64,000 nucleotides of DNA from assembly GCF_003855255.1 (NCBI RefSeq), contig NZ_CP034072.1:6212403-6276402 (forward strand), written 5' to 3'. The first letter of the stretch is position 1; each line of letters begins with the position of its first letter. The notes under the pieces were generated by a model that was not told the DNA's origin, ran no database searches, and was given only the letters and a program-made list of their open reading frames with translations. The DNA comes from Mycolicibacterium nivoides. GTDB taxonomy: Bacteria > Actinomycetota > Actinomycetes > Mycobacteriales > Mycobacteriaceae. Below, in pieces: positions 42,498-52,045 of the stretch. Made by a program: the position numbers and the translations under genes.

Positions 42498-43466
42498 CTA
42501 CCTCTCTGTTGCTGCCGATAAGGGGAGTGCCCCGCTACCCATCAATACCTCGTCAACGACCCTGATGATCGTCTTTCCCGCGACGCGGTGTGCCGGGTCG
42601 AATGCCGACACCGCATCCGCGAGCGGAATCACCGCGCCGACGGACGGCCGCAGTCGGCCCCCGCGGAGTTTGCGCTCGAGCACGGCGAGTTGCGTCCGGT
42701 CGGGCTCGACGACGAAGAAGACGGCTCGTGCGTCTGCCGGCTGGACCCGCGGCGGTTCCGCGATGGTGACCAGGGTGCCGCCCGGCCGCACCAACTGCGC
42801 CGAGAGATCCAGGATCTCACCGCCGATGACATCGAAGACCACGTCCACCTGACCGACGTCCTCGGCCCACCCCGGTTCGAGATCTACGAACACGTCGGCA
42901 CCCAGTTCGAGTGCGGCGTCCCGCTGCGCGGCTCGCCCCGTACCGATGACCCGGGCTCCGCGTGCGTGCGCCAACTGCGCCGCGATCGATCCGACAGCGC
43001 CGGCCACGCCGTGGATCAGCACGGTCTGCCCGGTCGCGAGGTGTCCGTGGTCGAACAATCCCTGCCAGGCCGTCAGGCCCGAGATCGGAAGTGCCGCCGC
43101 GACGGTGTGGTCGACATCGGCCGACAGTGGCGCCAGATTGCGCGCCTCGACCGCGACATACTCGGCGAGCGTGCCGTTGCGAGCCCAGTCGCTGATGCCG
43201 AAAACCCGCTGACCTATCGTCAGACCCGTTGTGCCATAGCCAAGTTCGACGACCGTTCCCGATACTTCGTGACCCGGTACAGTCGGTGTCCTGTCACGGC
43301 CGGCGCGATCCGTCCACGTTCCCGGCCAGTCAAGCTCGCCGGGGGTGAACGCCGCTGCGTGCACCCGGACGATGACGTCATTCTCAGCCGCGTGCGGATA
43401 TGGCACCTCGGACACCGACAGCCCGGCGAAACCCGCCGCACGGTCGCTGGTGATCACTGCTTGCAC
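42498..43466 (-). CDS. zinc-independent MDR oxidoreductase (quinone-oxidoreductase type)
   Basis: The 322-residue NADP-dependent alcohol dehydrogenase-like protein has an N-terminal GroES domain (GHEVSGTVVELGYG) and the Rossmann motif VHGVAGAVGSIAAQLA. The Cys ligands of the structural zinc are absent. It belongs to the QOR-like reductases of enones or quinones. GTG start at 43466. It lies between the cupin and SnoaL genes, under probable LysR control. Confidence 0.88.
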   Translation of the reverse strand: MQAVITSDRAAGFAGLSVSEVPYPHAAENDVIVRVHAAAFTPGELDWPGTWTDRAGRDRTPTVPGHEVSGTVVELGYGTTGLTIGQRVFGISDWARNGTLAEYVAVEARNLAPLSADVDHTVAAALPISGLTAWQGLFDHGHLATGQTVLIHGVAGAVGSIAAQLAHARGARVIGTGRAAQRDAALELGADVFVDLEPGWAEDVGQVDVVFDVIGGEILDLSAQLVRPGGTLVTIAEPPRVQPADARAVFFVVEPDRTQLAVLERKLRGGRLRPSVGAVIPLADAVSAFDPAHRVAGKTIIRVVDEVLMGSGALPLSAATER

Positions 43467-43487
43467 GGTTGTCTCCTAGTTTCTCGG

Positions 43488-43901
43488 TCAACGACTCTTG
43501 GTTTGACGCGCGCTCGGGTGGCGAAGATGGTCGCGGGCCACGATCTCGTCGGGATCCAGCATGGTGATCATGTCGACGCCCGGCGCACAGAGGCAGACCG
43601 CCAGGAACACGCTGCGGTTGTGCTGCTCCAGATTCGCGACCTGGTAGTGGATCACATCCCCGCCCGGCTCCCAAAAAGCCTCGCCCGCAACAATTTTCCT
43701 GGTCGCCTCGCCCTCCAGCTCGAACAGGATCGAACCCTCCAGGACGTAGCCGAACACGGGCCCGGAGTGGCGGTGCGGTTGCACCCCCTCGTCGGCGGGC
43801 GGGATCTCGACGATCTGGGTCATCGCATGTGCGCCCTCGGGAATCCACGGTGGGGTGACGCACAGCAGATCGGTGACCGTGACGTTGCCTGCAGTCAGCA
43901 T
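43488..43901 (-). CDS. cupin-domain protein
   Basis: The 137-residue single cupin has motif 1 in PHRHSGPVFGYVLEGSILFELEG and motif 2 around PGGDVIHYQVANLEQ. Metal-binding histidines H-x-H are present. Such proteins are often dioxygenases, isomerases or sensors for aromatic or aldehyde compounds; none can be chosen here. It is the first gene of the operon divergent from LysR. Confidence 0.87.
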   Translation of the reverse strand: MLTAGNVTVTDLLCVTPPWIPEGAHAMTQIVEIPPADEGVQPHRHSGPVFGYVLEGSILFELEGEATRKIVAGEAFWEPGGDVIHYQVANLEQHNRSVFLAVCLCAPGVDMITMLDPDEIVARDHLRHPSARQTKSR

Positions 43902-43985
43902 TGTTCATTTCCTTCGTTCGAACCTTCGCCCTTCCATCAGACCAACGCGGCACTATCAAGTCCAACGAACAATATTGATCATCTC

Positions 43986-44002
43986 TATCGCGAAACGCGA
44001 TA
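43986..44002. promoter_or_regulatory. inverted repeat TATCGCG-AAA-CGCGATA before LysR gene
   Basis: This perfect 17-bp repeat ends 8 bp before the LysR start in the 109-bp divergent region to the cupin operon. It does not have the T-N11-A spacing, so it may be an autoregulatory site rather than the activator site. Confidence 0.5.
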
Positions 44003-44010
44003 CTGCGAAC

Positions 44011-44919
44011 ATGGAACTTCGCCAGCTTGAGTACTTCATCGCCGTGGCCAGTGAGATGAGCTTCTCCCGCGCCGCGAACCAGACGCACGTCGTCCAGTCA
44101 GCGCTGTCCACTGCGGTGGCGAAATTGGAGAAGGAACTCGGAGTGCAGCTGTTCGACCGCTCCAAACACCAAATCAGAATCACGCCTGCGGGAGAGTTGT
44201 TCCGTGAGCACGCCCGGCAAGTGGTCCAGACCGCCCGGCTGGCCAAGGACGCGGTGAGCGCGTACCACGGGGAGCTGACGGGAACAGTCGATCTCGGGTC
44301 ACTGATCTCGTTCGGCACACTCGACGTCCCGAAGGTGCTCGGCGACTTCCACCGCGACTACCCATTCGTCCGCATCAGGTTGCGGCAGAGCCAAATCGGT
44401 TCTCTGGCTTATCTTTCGGCGATCGCTGACGGGTCGCTCGACCTGGCCCTGATCTCGGCCCCCGACCGGTTCCCCACCCGGGTCGAGATGCAGTTGCTGT
44501 GCCAGGAGCCGATGGTGTTCGTCTGCCGCACCGATCATCCCCTTGCACACCGCGACGCCGTCGGGGTCACCGAGCTCTGCGATGAGGACCTGATCGGCTT
44601 CCCACCCGAGTTCGGGCTCAGACGTCTCGTCGACGCCGCATTCACTGCCGCAGGCGTTGCGCCCCGGGTGTCCCACGAGGTGGCCCTCGAGTATTCGATC
44701 GCCGGACGCCTGGTCCGACACGGGCTGGGCACCATCGTCATGCCGGCCAGCGAAGCGGCCCACTATCCGGACCTGCGCGCCATCGAGATACGGCCGGCGA
44801 TCGTGTGGGAGATCTACCTGGCTTCGGCCGAGCAATCGCGGCTCGGCCCCGCCAGCGCCAAGCTGGCCGAGTTTCTCCTCGCCTCGGCCGAGCCCGGTCA
44901 GCGCACAACGTCACGCTGA
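44011..44919 (+). CDS. LysR-family transcriptional regulator
   Basis: The 302-residue protein has the N-terminal helix-turn-helix MELRQLEYFIAVASEMSFSRAAN...VVQSALSTAVAKLEKELG and the effector domain (from residue ~90) of type 2 periplasmic-binding fold. It is divergent from the cupin-MDR-SnoaL operon, the usual arrangement for a LysR activator and its target. The inducer is unknown. Confidence 0.92.
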   Translation: MELRQLEYFIAVASEMSFSRAANQTHVVQSALSTAVAKLEKELGVQLFDRSKHQIRITPAGELFREHARQVVQTARLAKDAVSAYHGELTGTVDLGSLISFGTLDVPKVLGDFHRDYPFVRIRLRQSQIGSLAYLSAIADGSLDLALISAPDRFPTRVEMQLLCQEPMVFVCRTDHPLAHRDAVGVTELCDEDLIGFPPEFGLRRLVDAAFTAAGVAPRVSHEVALEYSIAGRLVRHGLGTIVMPASEAAHYPDLRAIEIRPAIVWEIYLASAEQSRLGPASAKLAEFLLASAEPGQRTTSR

Positions 44920-44933
44920 GTCTTGTTCGGCCG

Positions 44934-46352
44934 CTACTGCGGCATCGCGGACTCCACGACCGTCAGTTTCTCCGAAAGCCCTGCCACCCTGCGGATCTCG
45001 CGGAATTCCTCGACCATGCCGTCGGTGACCTCGTGGGGATCGTCGACCGTGGCGTCGTCGGAGAGCACCGAGATGTTGAGCTGGTCCACATAGCTCCACA
45101 CCGTGATGTTGAGCCCGCTGCCGGTGGTGATCGGACCGACCGAGTAGATCTCGGTGACCGTGGCCCCGCCGACCTTGCCGCGTTCCCGCGGCCCCGGCAC
45201 GTTGGAGATGTTGAGGTTGAGCACCTTGTTCTGGCCATCCTTGTGGGACAGCCATTTGAACGCCGCCTCGACCGGAGCCGGCGGCATGTATGCGGCCCAG
45301 CGCGCGATCAGTTCCGGACCGATGAGTTGATGGCTTTCCTTGGCCAGCGCGGCGGCGTCGTGTGCGCGCTGCACCCGCTCGGCGGTGTCGGCGACGTCCA
45401 CCGGCAATGCCACCAGCACGCCGCTGAACCGGTTGCCCGAGATCCGGTCCGGCGAGAAGTCGAAGCTCATCGGCACCGAGGCCAGCAACGGATGATCGGC
45501 CTTGCCGTCGTATTTGAGCGACAGCTTGCGCAGCGCCCCCGACGACATGGCCAGCACCAGGTCGTTGATGGTGACCCCGAGCGCCTTGCTGGTCTCCTTG
45601 ACATCGGCCAATGCCAGTGTGGCCGTGGCGAACAGGCGTTTCTCGTCCAGTATGTGGTTCATGAAGCTGGGCGGCGGGGTGAAGGGGCGGGTCAGCTCCG
45701 GCGACAGCTTGCGGCTGCTGCGTCGCACCCGTCCGACCCCTTGGGTCGTGTAGCGGACGGTCCCGGGCAACCTGCCGAGCTGACGCATGTGATCGGCGAA
45801 CGCCGAGCGCACCAGCTCCGCGCTGCTGGGCGCAGGATCGGGGACGTACGACTCGTCGTCACGCTGCGGGCCGTCGCGCAGGTCCATCCCCCTGGCCAAC
45901 AGATTCGCCGAGGCGACCCCGTCTGCCAGGGCGTGGTGGATCTTGCCGACCACCGCGATACGACCATCGGCCAGGCCCTCGACGAAGTACATCTCCCACA
46001 ACGGCCGACTGCGGTCCAACTGGGTGCTGCCGATCTCGCCGATGGCCTCGTCGAGTTCACGGCGCCCACCTGGCGCGCGGACCCGCCATGGGCGGACGTG
46101 GTACTCCAGGTCGACGTCGCAGTTCTCCCGCCACATCGGGTGATGGAACTTGAAGGGGATGTCGACGAGCTGGTAGCGGAACGGGTCGAGCTTGTGCAGC
46201 CGTCCGCGGATCACCTCTCGGAACTCGTCGATCCCGAAAGTCCGGTCCCCCATGTCATCGAACGCGATGACCGCGATCTTCAACGTGTGCATGTGCACGT
46301 TGGGTGTCTCTGTATAAAGCAGGAACGCGTCCCACCCACTCAACCGCTTCAC
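44934..46352 (-). CDS. wax ester synthase/diacylglycerol acyltransferase (Rv0221-like)
   Basis: The 472-residue WS/DGAT has the active-site motif HHALADG (HHxxxDG) near residue 140 and the conserved N-terminal L(S/G)xxDAxFLYxE-type start. The C-terminal NISNVPGP and PI region match the family. It makes triacylglycerol or wax esters from acyl-CoA. The GTG start is 26 bp after the lipC-like stop; the pair matches Rv0220-Rv0221. Confidence 0.93.
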   Translation of the reverse strand: MKRLSGWDAFLLYTETPNVHMHTLKIAVIAFDDMGDRTFGIDEFREVIRGRLHKLDPFRYQLVDIPFKFHHPMWRENCDVDLEYHVRPWRVRAPGGRRELDEAIGEIGSTQLDRSRPLWEMYFVEGLADGRIAVVGKIHHALADGVASANLLARGMDLRDGPQRDDESYVPDPAPSSAELVRSAFADHMRQLGRLPGTVRYTTQGVGRVRRSSRKLSPELTRPFTPPPSFMNHILDEKRLFATATLALADVKETSKALGVTINDLVLAMSSGALRKLSLKYDGKADHPLLASVPMSFDFSPDRISGNRFSGVLVALPVDVADTAERVQRAHDAAALAKESHQLIGPELIARWAAYMPPAPVEAAFKWLSHKDGQNKVLNLNISNVPGPRERGKVGGATVTEIYSVGPITTGSGLNITVWSYVDQLNISVLSDDATVDDPHEVTDGMVEEFREIRRVAGLSEKLTVVESAMPQ

Positions 46353-46378
46353 GGTGTCCTCCCCAGGTGTGGAAACGT

Positions 46379-47602
46379 CTATATGACTGCTTTAGCCTCG
46401 TCCATCGCCCGGTTTCGGTGAATCTGGTTGAGGAACAAGCCGATTGCGGTGGCCATCGCACCGGTCCTGGCCCCGTCCGTCATGTCGAAGGCGTGGCCGG
46501 CGCCGGGCAGCTCAATGTAGCCGACCACGGCTCGCGACACGGCCTTGAGCCTGTCGACGAAACTGCGGGCCTGCGCCACCGGAATGACGCTGTCACCGGT
46601 GCCGTGGATGACCAGGAACGGCGGAGCGTCGGGATGGATCTGCGCGATCGGCGAGGCCTGCCGGTAGATCTCCGGATAACGGTCGAGCTTGCGGCCCACC
46701 ACAATCCGCTCCAGGAAGTCGACGAACCGGACCCGCTCCTCGGTGGACCGGTCCTCCCAGTCGTAGCGCCCGTAGATACCCACCACGGCGTCGACCGACG
46801 TGTCGGCACCGTCGGGCAGATCGCCCTGAAGGTCCGGATCGTTCGGGGTGAGGCCGGCGAGTGCGGCCAGGTGCCCACCGGCCGAGCAGCCCGCGACGGC
46901 AACGAAATTGCGGTCGCCACCGAACTTGTCGACGTTGGCCCGCGCCCAGGCGATCGCGGCCTTGACGTCGGTGATGTGCCGCGGCCATCGGTGATGCGGG
47001 GCCACCCGGTAGTCGATCGACAGACACACCCAGCCCTGCCGCGCCAGATGCGACATCAGTGCGTGCCCCTGCAAGATCCGGCTGCCGTGCACCCAGGCAC
47101 CGCCCGGGACGAACAGCAGCACCGGCGCCGGCTCGGCGGGCAGGTGCTTGGGCCTCCACACATCGAGCAGCTGGGTCGGGTCGTCGCCATAGCGCACCGA
47201 GGTCCGGTACACGTCGCGCCGGTACTCCAGGGTGTGCCACAGCGGCGGCATGCTGTCCGGGGCCGGCCAGTCGACGGCCAGGTCAGCGGGCGAGACCACA
47301 CCGCGCAGTGCCTCCTGGGCGACCGCGTTGGTCTGCTCCCGCTCGGCATTGCGAAGTTCGGTGTTGTCCGGGGCGAACCAGGACTTCGCCGAGGAGGCGA
47401 CGAATTCGGGCAGGTGACGGAACCCCCAGACGCTCATCGCCGTAATGGCGCCGAGCGGTTCCAGGTGCTTACCCACCACTGGTAGCGAAGCTGATGCCAC
47501 GCTAAGCGCCAGCATGTGGTCGGCAGGCTTGGCATGCAGCAACCATCGTGCTCGATCAGCGAGCGTCGGTGCGGGGTACCGGGTATCCGGTCGTGCCGTC
47601 AT
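46379..47602 (-). CDS. lipC: alpha/beta hydrolase esterase LipC-like (Rv0220)
   Basis: The 407-residue HSL-type esterase has oxyanion LLFVPGGAWVHGS, nucleophile elbow GCSAGG, acid region HGTGDSVIPV and catalytic His in PGAGHAFD. Its long N-terminal region is as in M. tuberculosis LipC, a cell-surface esterase. Encoded upstream of the WS/DGAT gene, it may hydrolyse lipids that feed it. It diverges from the acyl-CoA dehydrogenase gene. Confidence 0.92.
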   Translation of the reverse strand: MTARPDTRYPAPTLADRARWLLHAKPADHMLALSVASASLPVVGKHLEPLGAITAMSVWGFRHLPEFVASSAKSWFAPDNTELRNAEREQTNAVAQEALRGVVSPADLAVDWPAPDSMPPLWHTLEYRRDVYRTSVRYGDDPTQLLDVWRPKHLPAEPAPVLLFVPGGAWVHGSRILQGHALMSHLARQGWVCLSIDYRVAPHHRWPRHITDVKAAIAWARANVDKFGGDRNFVAVAGCSAGGHLAALAGLTPNDPDLQGDLPDGADTSVDAVVGIYGRYDWEDRSTEERVRFVDFLERIVVGRKLDRYPEIYRQASPIAQIHPDAPPFLVIHGTGDSVIPVAQARSFVDRLKAVSRAVVGYIELPGAGHAFDMTDGARTGAMATAIGLFLNQIHRNRAMDEAKAVI

Positions 47603-47672
47603 TGCGCGAGCGTACCCCGCAGGGGATTGGCGGACGGGACAACTTCGCCGACTTGTTCACCTGGCGCACAAA

Positions 47673-47688
47673 TGTGACCTGCATCACG
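47673..47688. promoter_or_regulatory. CRP-like site TGTGA-N6-TCAC
   Basis: TGTGACCTGCATCACG matches the CRP consensus at nine of ten fixed positions. It lies 38-53 bp upstream of the acyl-CoA dehydrogenase start, in the divergent region with lipC. Confidence 0.5.
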
Positions 47689-47725
47689 TCGACGCCCCGA
47701 GAAACCCCCGTTAGCTTCGCTAAAC

Positions 47726-49888
47726 ATGACTAAGTCTGCGCTGGCCATCACCGAAGAGCACCAGGACCTCGCCGACGCGACGTTCGGGCAGCTGAAGCGC
47801 CTCGACAGCCGCGCAGCCGCCCGCGCCACGCTGGAGAAGGCCGGCACCTACAGCAGTGAGATCTGGTCCGCCGGCGCCGAACTCGGCTGGAATGGACTGG
47901 CCATCTCCGAGGAATACGGCGGCTCTGGATTCGGGCTGCCCGAACTGGCGGTGGTCGCCGAGATCGCCGGCCGGGAGCTGTGCCCGGGTCCGTTCCTGCC
48001 GACCGTGTCGGCTTCGGTGGTCATCGACCGCTACGCGCCGGACGCCGTTCGGGCCGAACTACTTCCCGGTCTCGCCGACGGTACGACGGTCGCGGCGCTC
48101 GGGCTGGCCGGTTCGGTGAGCGTCGGCGCCGACGGCCTCCTCGGCGGACAGGCCCGCGCGGTGCTGGGTGCACCCGACGCCCACGTGCTCGTGCTCGCCG
48201 CCGGCGAGGACCTCGTCGTGCTGGATGCCACGGCCGACGGGATCACCGTCACCGCACAGGATTCCCTGGACACCACCCGCAGCATCGGCGCTGTCGACCT
48301 GCGCGCGGTGGCAGTCGACGAGAGCCGGATCCTGCGCGGCGCAGCGCGGGAGGCGCGCACGGTGTTCCGCATCCTCGGCTCGGCGGAGGCGGTGGGCGTG
48401 TCCTGGGCCGCGCTCGACATGGCCGTCGAGTACGCGAAGGTGCGCGAGCAGTTCGGCCGCACCATCGGCACCTTCCAGGCCGTCAAGCACCACGCGGCCA
48501 ACATGCTCGTCGACGCCGAACAGACCACCGCCGCGGTATGGGACGCCGCCCGGGCCGACAACCTCGAGGGCGCCCGGTTCGCCGCCGCGGTGGCCGCCGC
48601 CCACGCCATCCGGGCCCAGATCTTCTGCGCGCAGACCAACGTTCAACTCCACGGCGGCATCGCATTCACCTGGGAACACGACGCACACCTGTACCTGCGC
48701 CGCGCCCGGACCCTGGCCGCGGTGCTCGGCGACGGTGCCGACCCCCTGATCGACGTCGTCGACGGGCAACGCGACGGGCAGGCGCACGGCGCGTCGTTCG
48801 CGCTACCGGACGAGGCCGAGCAGTACCGCCAGGACGCCAGGGACGCCGCGGCCGCGGTGCACGCACTGTCCGAGGACAAGCGCCGCGACTACCTGGTGGA
48901 TTCCGGCTATCTGGTGCCGCACTGGCCCAAGCCATGGGGCCGGGCCGCGAATGTGTTGGAGCAGTTGGTGATCGAGGAGGAGTTCACCGACGTCGAGCGG
49001 GCAGACATGGGTATCACCGGTTGGGTGACCCTGACCATCGCCCAGGCCGGCACCGACGATCAGCGCGAACGCTGGGTGGAGCCCGTGCTGCGCGGGCAGG
49101 TCATGTGGTGCCAGCTGTTCTCCGAGCCGGGCGCCGGCTCGGATGCGGCCGCGGTGCGCACCGCGGCCAAAAAGGTCGACGGCGGCTGGCGGGTCACCGG
49201 CCAGAAGGTGTGGACCAGCCTGGCCCAGCACTGCCAGTGGGGCCTGGCCACGGTGCGCACCGACCCCGACGCCCCCAAGCACGCCGGTGTCACCATGATG
49301 GCAATCGACATGAAAGCACCTGGGGTGACGGTGAATCCGTTGCGCGGGCTGACCGGCGACGCCCATTTCAACGAGGTGTTCTTCGACGATGTGTTCGTCC
49401 CGGACGCCGATGTGGTCGGCGATGTGAACAAGGGCTGGCTGGTCGCTCGCGCCACCCTGGGCAATGAGCGCATCTCTATCGGCGGCGGTTCGGCCGCTCC
49501 GACGGGATTCGACGCCGACGAGCTGGTGGCCCTGATCGACGCGGATCCCGACGGGGCCCGCTACGTGCGCCGCGCCGGCGAGGTGATCGCCGTGGGCCAC
49601 ACCCTGCGGCTGCTGAACCTGCGCCGGGTCAGCCGCGCCATCGCAGGCACCGAGCCCGGACCCGAGGGCAACGTCACCAAGCTGCTGGTCGCCGAGCATT
49701 CTCAGCATCTGACCGAACTGGGCATGGATCTGGTCGGCACGGCCGGGGTGACCGGCGAGACGCCGAAACTGACTCGCGCCTATCTCGGCAACCGAGCCAT
49801 GACGATCGCCGGCGGAACGTCCGAGATCACCCGCAACACCATTGCCGAGCGCATCCTGGGCCTGCCCCGCGATCCGCTGCTGAAGTAG
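47726..49888 (+). CDS. tandem-domain acyl-CoA dehydrogenase (FadE6-like)
   Basis: The 720-residue protein is a head-to-tail fusion of two acyl-CoA dehydrogenase domains (about 1-360 and 365-720). The second half has the intact FAD/substrate blocks CQLFSEPGAGSD and VWTS, and the C-terminal AGGTSEITRNTIAERILGLPRD. The first half is more diverged but keeps REQFGRTIGTFQAVKHH and ends with HGGIAFTWEHDAHLYLRRA. Such fusions form internal heterodimers for bulky or branched acyl-CoAs. A CRP-like box precedes it. Confidence 0.92.
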   Translation: MTKSALAITEEHQDLADATFGQLKRLDSRAAARATLEKAGTYSSEIWSAGAELGWNGLAISEEYGGSGFGLPELAVVAEIAGRELCPGPFLPTVSASVVIDRYAPDAVRAELLPGLADGTTVAALGLAGSVSVGADGLLGGQARAVLGAPDAHVLVLAAGEDLVVLDATADGITVTAQDSLDTTRSIGAVDLRAVAVDESRILRGAAREARTVFRILGSAEAVGVSWAALDMAVEYAKVREQFGRTIGTFQAVKHHAANMLVDAEQTTAAVWDAARADNLEGARFAAAVAAAHAIRAQIFCAQTNVQLHGGIAFTWEHDAHLYLRRARTLAAVLGDGADPLIDVVDGQRDGQAHGASFALPDEAEQYRQDARDAAAAVHALSEDKRRDYLVDSGYLVPHWPKPWGRAANVLEQLVIEEEFTDVERADMGITGWVTLTIAQAGTDDQRERWVEPVLRGQVMWCQLFSEPGAGSDAAAVRTAAKKVDGGWRVTGQKVWTSLAQHCQWGLATVRTDPDAPKHAGVTMMAIDMKAPGVTVNPLRGLTGDAHFNEVFFDDVFVPDADVVGDVNKGWLVARATLGNERISIGGGSAAPTGFDADELVALIDADPDGARYVRRAGEVIAVGHTLRLLNLRRVSRAIAGTEPGPEGNVTKLLVAEHSQHLTELGMDLVGTAGVTGETPKLTRAYLGNRAMTIAGGTSEITRNTIAERILGLPRDPLLK

Positions 49889-49896
49889 CCGCCGGC

Positions 49897-50667
49897 CTAC
49901 ACCGTCGGCACCGTGCCGCCGTCGACCACCACATCGGCACCCACGATCGAGGATGCGGCGTCGGACACCAGGAACCCGACCACCTCGGCGACTTCGGCCG
50001 GCTGGGCCGGCCTACCCAGCGGGATACCACCGAGCACGGACATCAACGATTCGAGTGCCTCCTCACGGGATCCGTCGGCGGCTGCGGCGATACGATCGAT
50101 CAACGCCTCGGCTGCCGTGGTCTGGATGAAGCCCGGGGATACGGTGTTGACCCGAATGCCCTTGGGCGCCAACTCATTGGCCAGCCCCTTGCTATAGGCC
50201 CGAAGGGCAGCCTTTGCCGCGGCATACCCCAGGGTGCCGTCATACAGCGGCATCCGACTCTGAATCGACCCGATATGCACCACCGTGCCCGTGGCTGCCT
50301 CGATCATCATCGGCAGCAGTGCCCGGTCGAGCCGAACCGCCGCCAACAGGTTCAGGTTGAGCTCGTCGGCCCAGTCCTGATCGCTCAGGGCCGCGAAACC
50401 TCCGGGTGGTGCCCCGGAGCCGCCCGCCGTGTGAACCAGGATCTGGGCGCCGCCGTTCCGGCGAATATGAGAAGCCAGATCGGCGACGTCGGTCACCGAG
50501 GTGAGGTCCGCGGCGACGAATTCATCTGCGGCCAGGACGCCGTCACCCTGGTGACGCGCCACTGCGGTCACGTGTGCACCCGCGGCCTGCAGCCGAGCGA
50601 CAATCGCGGCGCCCGCACCCTTGGTGCCGCCGGTGACCACCGCGCGCCGTCCCTGCAACGCGCTCAT
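49897..50667 (-). CDS. SDR-family oxidoreductase
   Basis: The 256-residue classical SDR has [11 protein letters not shown] (cofactor), HTAGG, IGSIQS (catalytic Ser) and [10 protein letters not shown] (Y-x3-K). It ends with [14 protein letters not shown]. It is coupled to the MerR gene by a 4-bp overlap, so it is the probable target operon of that regulator. The substrate is unknown. Confidence 0.92.
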   Translation of the reverse strand: MSALQGRRAVVTGGTKGAGAAIVARLQAAGAHVTAVARHQGDGVLAADEFVAADLTSVTDVADLASHIRRNGGAQILVHTAGGSGAPPGGFAALSDQDWADELNLNLLAAVRLDRALLPMMIEAATGTVVHIGSIQSRMPLYDGTLGYAAAKAALRAYSKGLANELAPKGIRVNTVSPGFIQTTAAEALIDRIAAAADGSREEALESLMSVLGGIPLGRPAQPAEVAEVVGFLVSDAASSIVGADVVVDGGTVPTV

Positions 50668-51491
50668 GCGTCAGCCCGAAAAACCGGCCAGCACAATGTG
50701 GTCAACCATTCCGTGGAATCGTCTGTGTCCCAAGAGAACCGCTCGTAGTACTCACGCAGCGGACCCTCGATACTGATTTCGTGGCGGTTCGCGTACTCGC
50801 CGAGAGCGCCGTAGGCCAGGTCGACGTCGTCATGCGATCCGCGGTGACGCATGACCGCGAGCTCGGCCGCCGGGATGACGACGTCCTGCACGCGCCCGGC
50901 GGGCCGCACACCGCGTTCGACCGGAATGAACACCGTTGCGGTGCCGTGATCGTGGGCGAAGATGTCGAAGTCGAACAGCGCCGCGGGCGCACCGGCAGCC
51001 CCCGAGTTCGCATCTGCGGCGACCGTTGCCCGTAGTTCGCCCATAGCGCCATGCCACCAAGGCAATAGATCGTCGCGGTCAACGGTCGCTGTGATCGCGG
51101 CGGCCGAGGTCGCCGCGACACTGATGTGCTCGATCACCGCAGCTGCTGAATTCCCCCCGGGACGTTCGAGGATCGCACGCAGGGATTCGACGGCGCTGCG
51201 GGTTTCGGCGAGCTGCTCTTCCAACCGTTGCAGGTGACCGGTGATCAGCCTGTTGCGGTCGGCGGGGGCTGACGCGAGTACCGCTCGCACATCGGCGATG
51301 GGCATGCCCAGCTGACGGAGCCGGCGCACCACCTGGGCCGTCGGCACCTGGTCGGCGACGTAGTACCGATACCCGGTGCTCGAATCGATACGGTCTGGCT
51401 CGAGCAGGCCGACCTCGTGATAGTGCCGCAGCGTCTTGACTGAAAGCTGCGTCATTCGGGAGAAATCTCCGATGGACAGATCGATCGTCAT
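50664..51491 (-). CDS. MerR-family regulator with effector-binding domain
   Basis: The 275-residue protein has the Mer[31 protein letters not shown] and the STGYRYY signature, followed by a coiled-coil (about 80-125) and a C-terminal GyrI/BmrR-like ligand domain ([44 protein letters not shown]). It overlaps the SDR gene. A MerR-type promoter with a 19-bp spacer and dyad immediately precedes it, and the transcript may be leaderless. Confidence 0.9.
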   Translation of the reverse strand: MTIDLSIGDFSRMTQLSVKTLRHYHEVGLLEPDRIDSSTGYRYYVADQVPTAQVVRRLRQLGMPIADVRAVLASAPADRNRLITGHLQRLEEQLAETRSAVESLRAILERPGGNSAAAVIEHISVAATSAAAITATVDRDDLLPWWHGAMGELRATVAADANSGAAGAPAALFDFDIFAHDHGTATVFIPVERGVRPAGRVQDVVIPAAELAVMRHRGSHDDVDLAYGALGEYANRHEISIEGPLREYYERFSWDTDDSTEWLTTLCWPVFRADA

Positions 51492-51497
51492 GAGGTC

Positions 51498-51528
51498 AGT
51501 GTGAAGGCTCCCCCAAGGGGAGACTCAA
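51498..51528 (-). promoter_or_regulatory. MerR-type promoter with 19-bp spacer and operator dyad
   Basis: On the minus strand TTGAGT (-35) is followed by a 19-bp spacer containing CTCCCC-TTG-GGGGAG and then CACACT (-10). The ATG of the MerR gene lies only six bases after the -10. Over-long spacers with a central dyad are the hallmark of MerR-activated promoters. Confidence 0.7.
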
Positions 51529-51580
51529 GGTTCGGTCTCGGCCTTGACCCTCCGCTTACCGACGGGTCGACGCTGTCGGC

Positions 51581-51943
51581 ATGTCCATTGAACATATGTG
51601 TGAAACACCCGCCGCGGCGCGCCGCTACGTCGACGCTGTCAATGCCTTCGATGTCGAAGCGGTCCTGGCCGCTCTCACTCCTGACGCGCTGGTCCACGAC
51701 AACCAGCGCGAGTTCACCACTCCAGACGCCATCCGCACCTGGGTGCGCGACGAAATCGTCGGCGATCGAGTCACCATGCAGGTCGTCGAGGTGGTGGAGC
51801 GGTCCGGGGTAACGGTACTGCGAGCCCGTTATGACGGCGACTACGACAAGACGAATCTGCCCGAGGAGTTGATCCTCACCAACTACATCGTGACCCGCGA
51901 GGACCTGATCGCCGCGTTGTTCATCGTGTTCAACAAGTCCTGA
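51581..51943 (+). CDS. SnoaL-like (NTF2-fold) protein
   Basis: The 120-residue NTF2-like protein has AARRYVDAVNAFDVEAVLAALTPDALVHDNQREFTTPDAIRTW, typical of SnoaL_2 proteins, followed by a beta-rich C-terminus. ATG at 51581. It diverges from the MerR-SDR operon. No enzymatic function can be assigned. Confidence 0.82.
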   Translation: MSIEHMCETPAAARRYVDAVNAFDVEAVLAALTPDALVHDNQREFTTPDAIRTWVRDEIVGDRVTMQVVEVVERSGVTVLRARYDGDYDKTNLPEELILTNYIVTREDLIAALFIVFNKS

Positions 51944-52045
51944 CGGACCGGCCAGCTCAGGCATAGGCGTCTGCGCGGCACGTTCGCCGATGACGACGCA
52001 GGGCCTGCTTGACATGCCGCCGAGATCACCGGGTAGAACGTAAGT

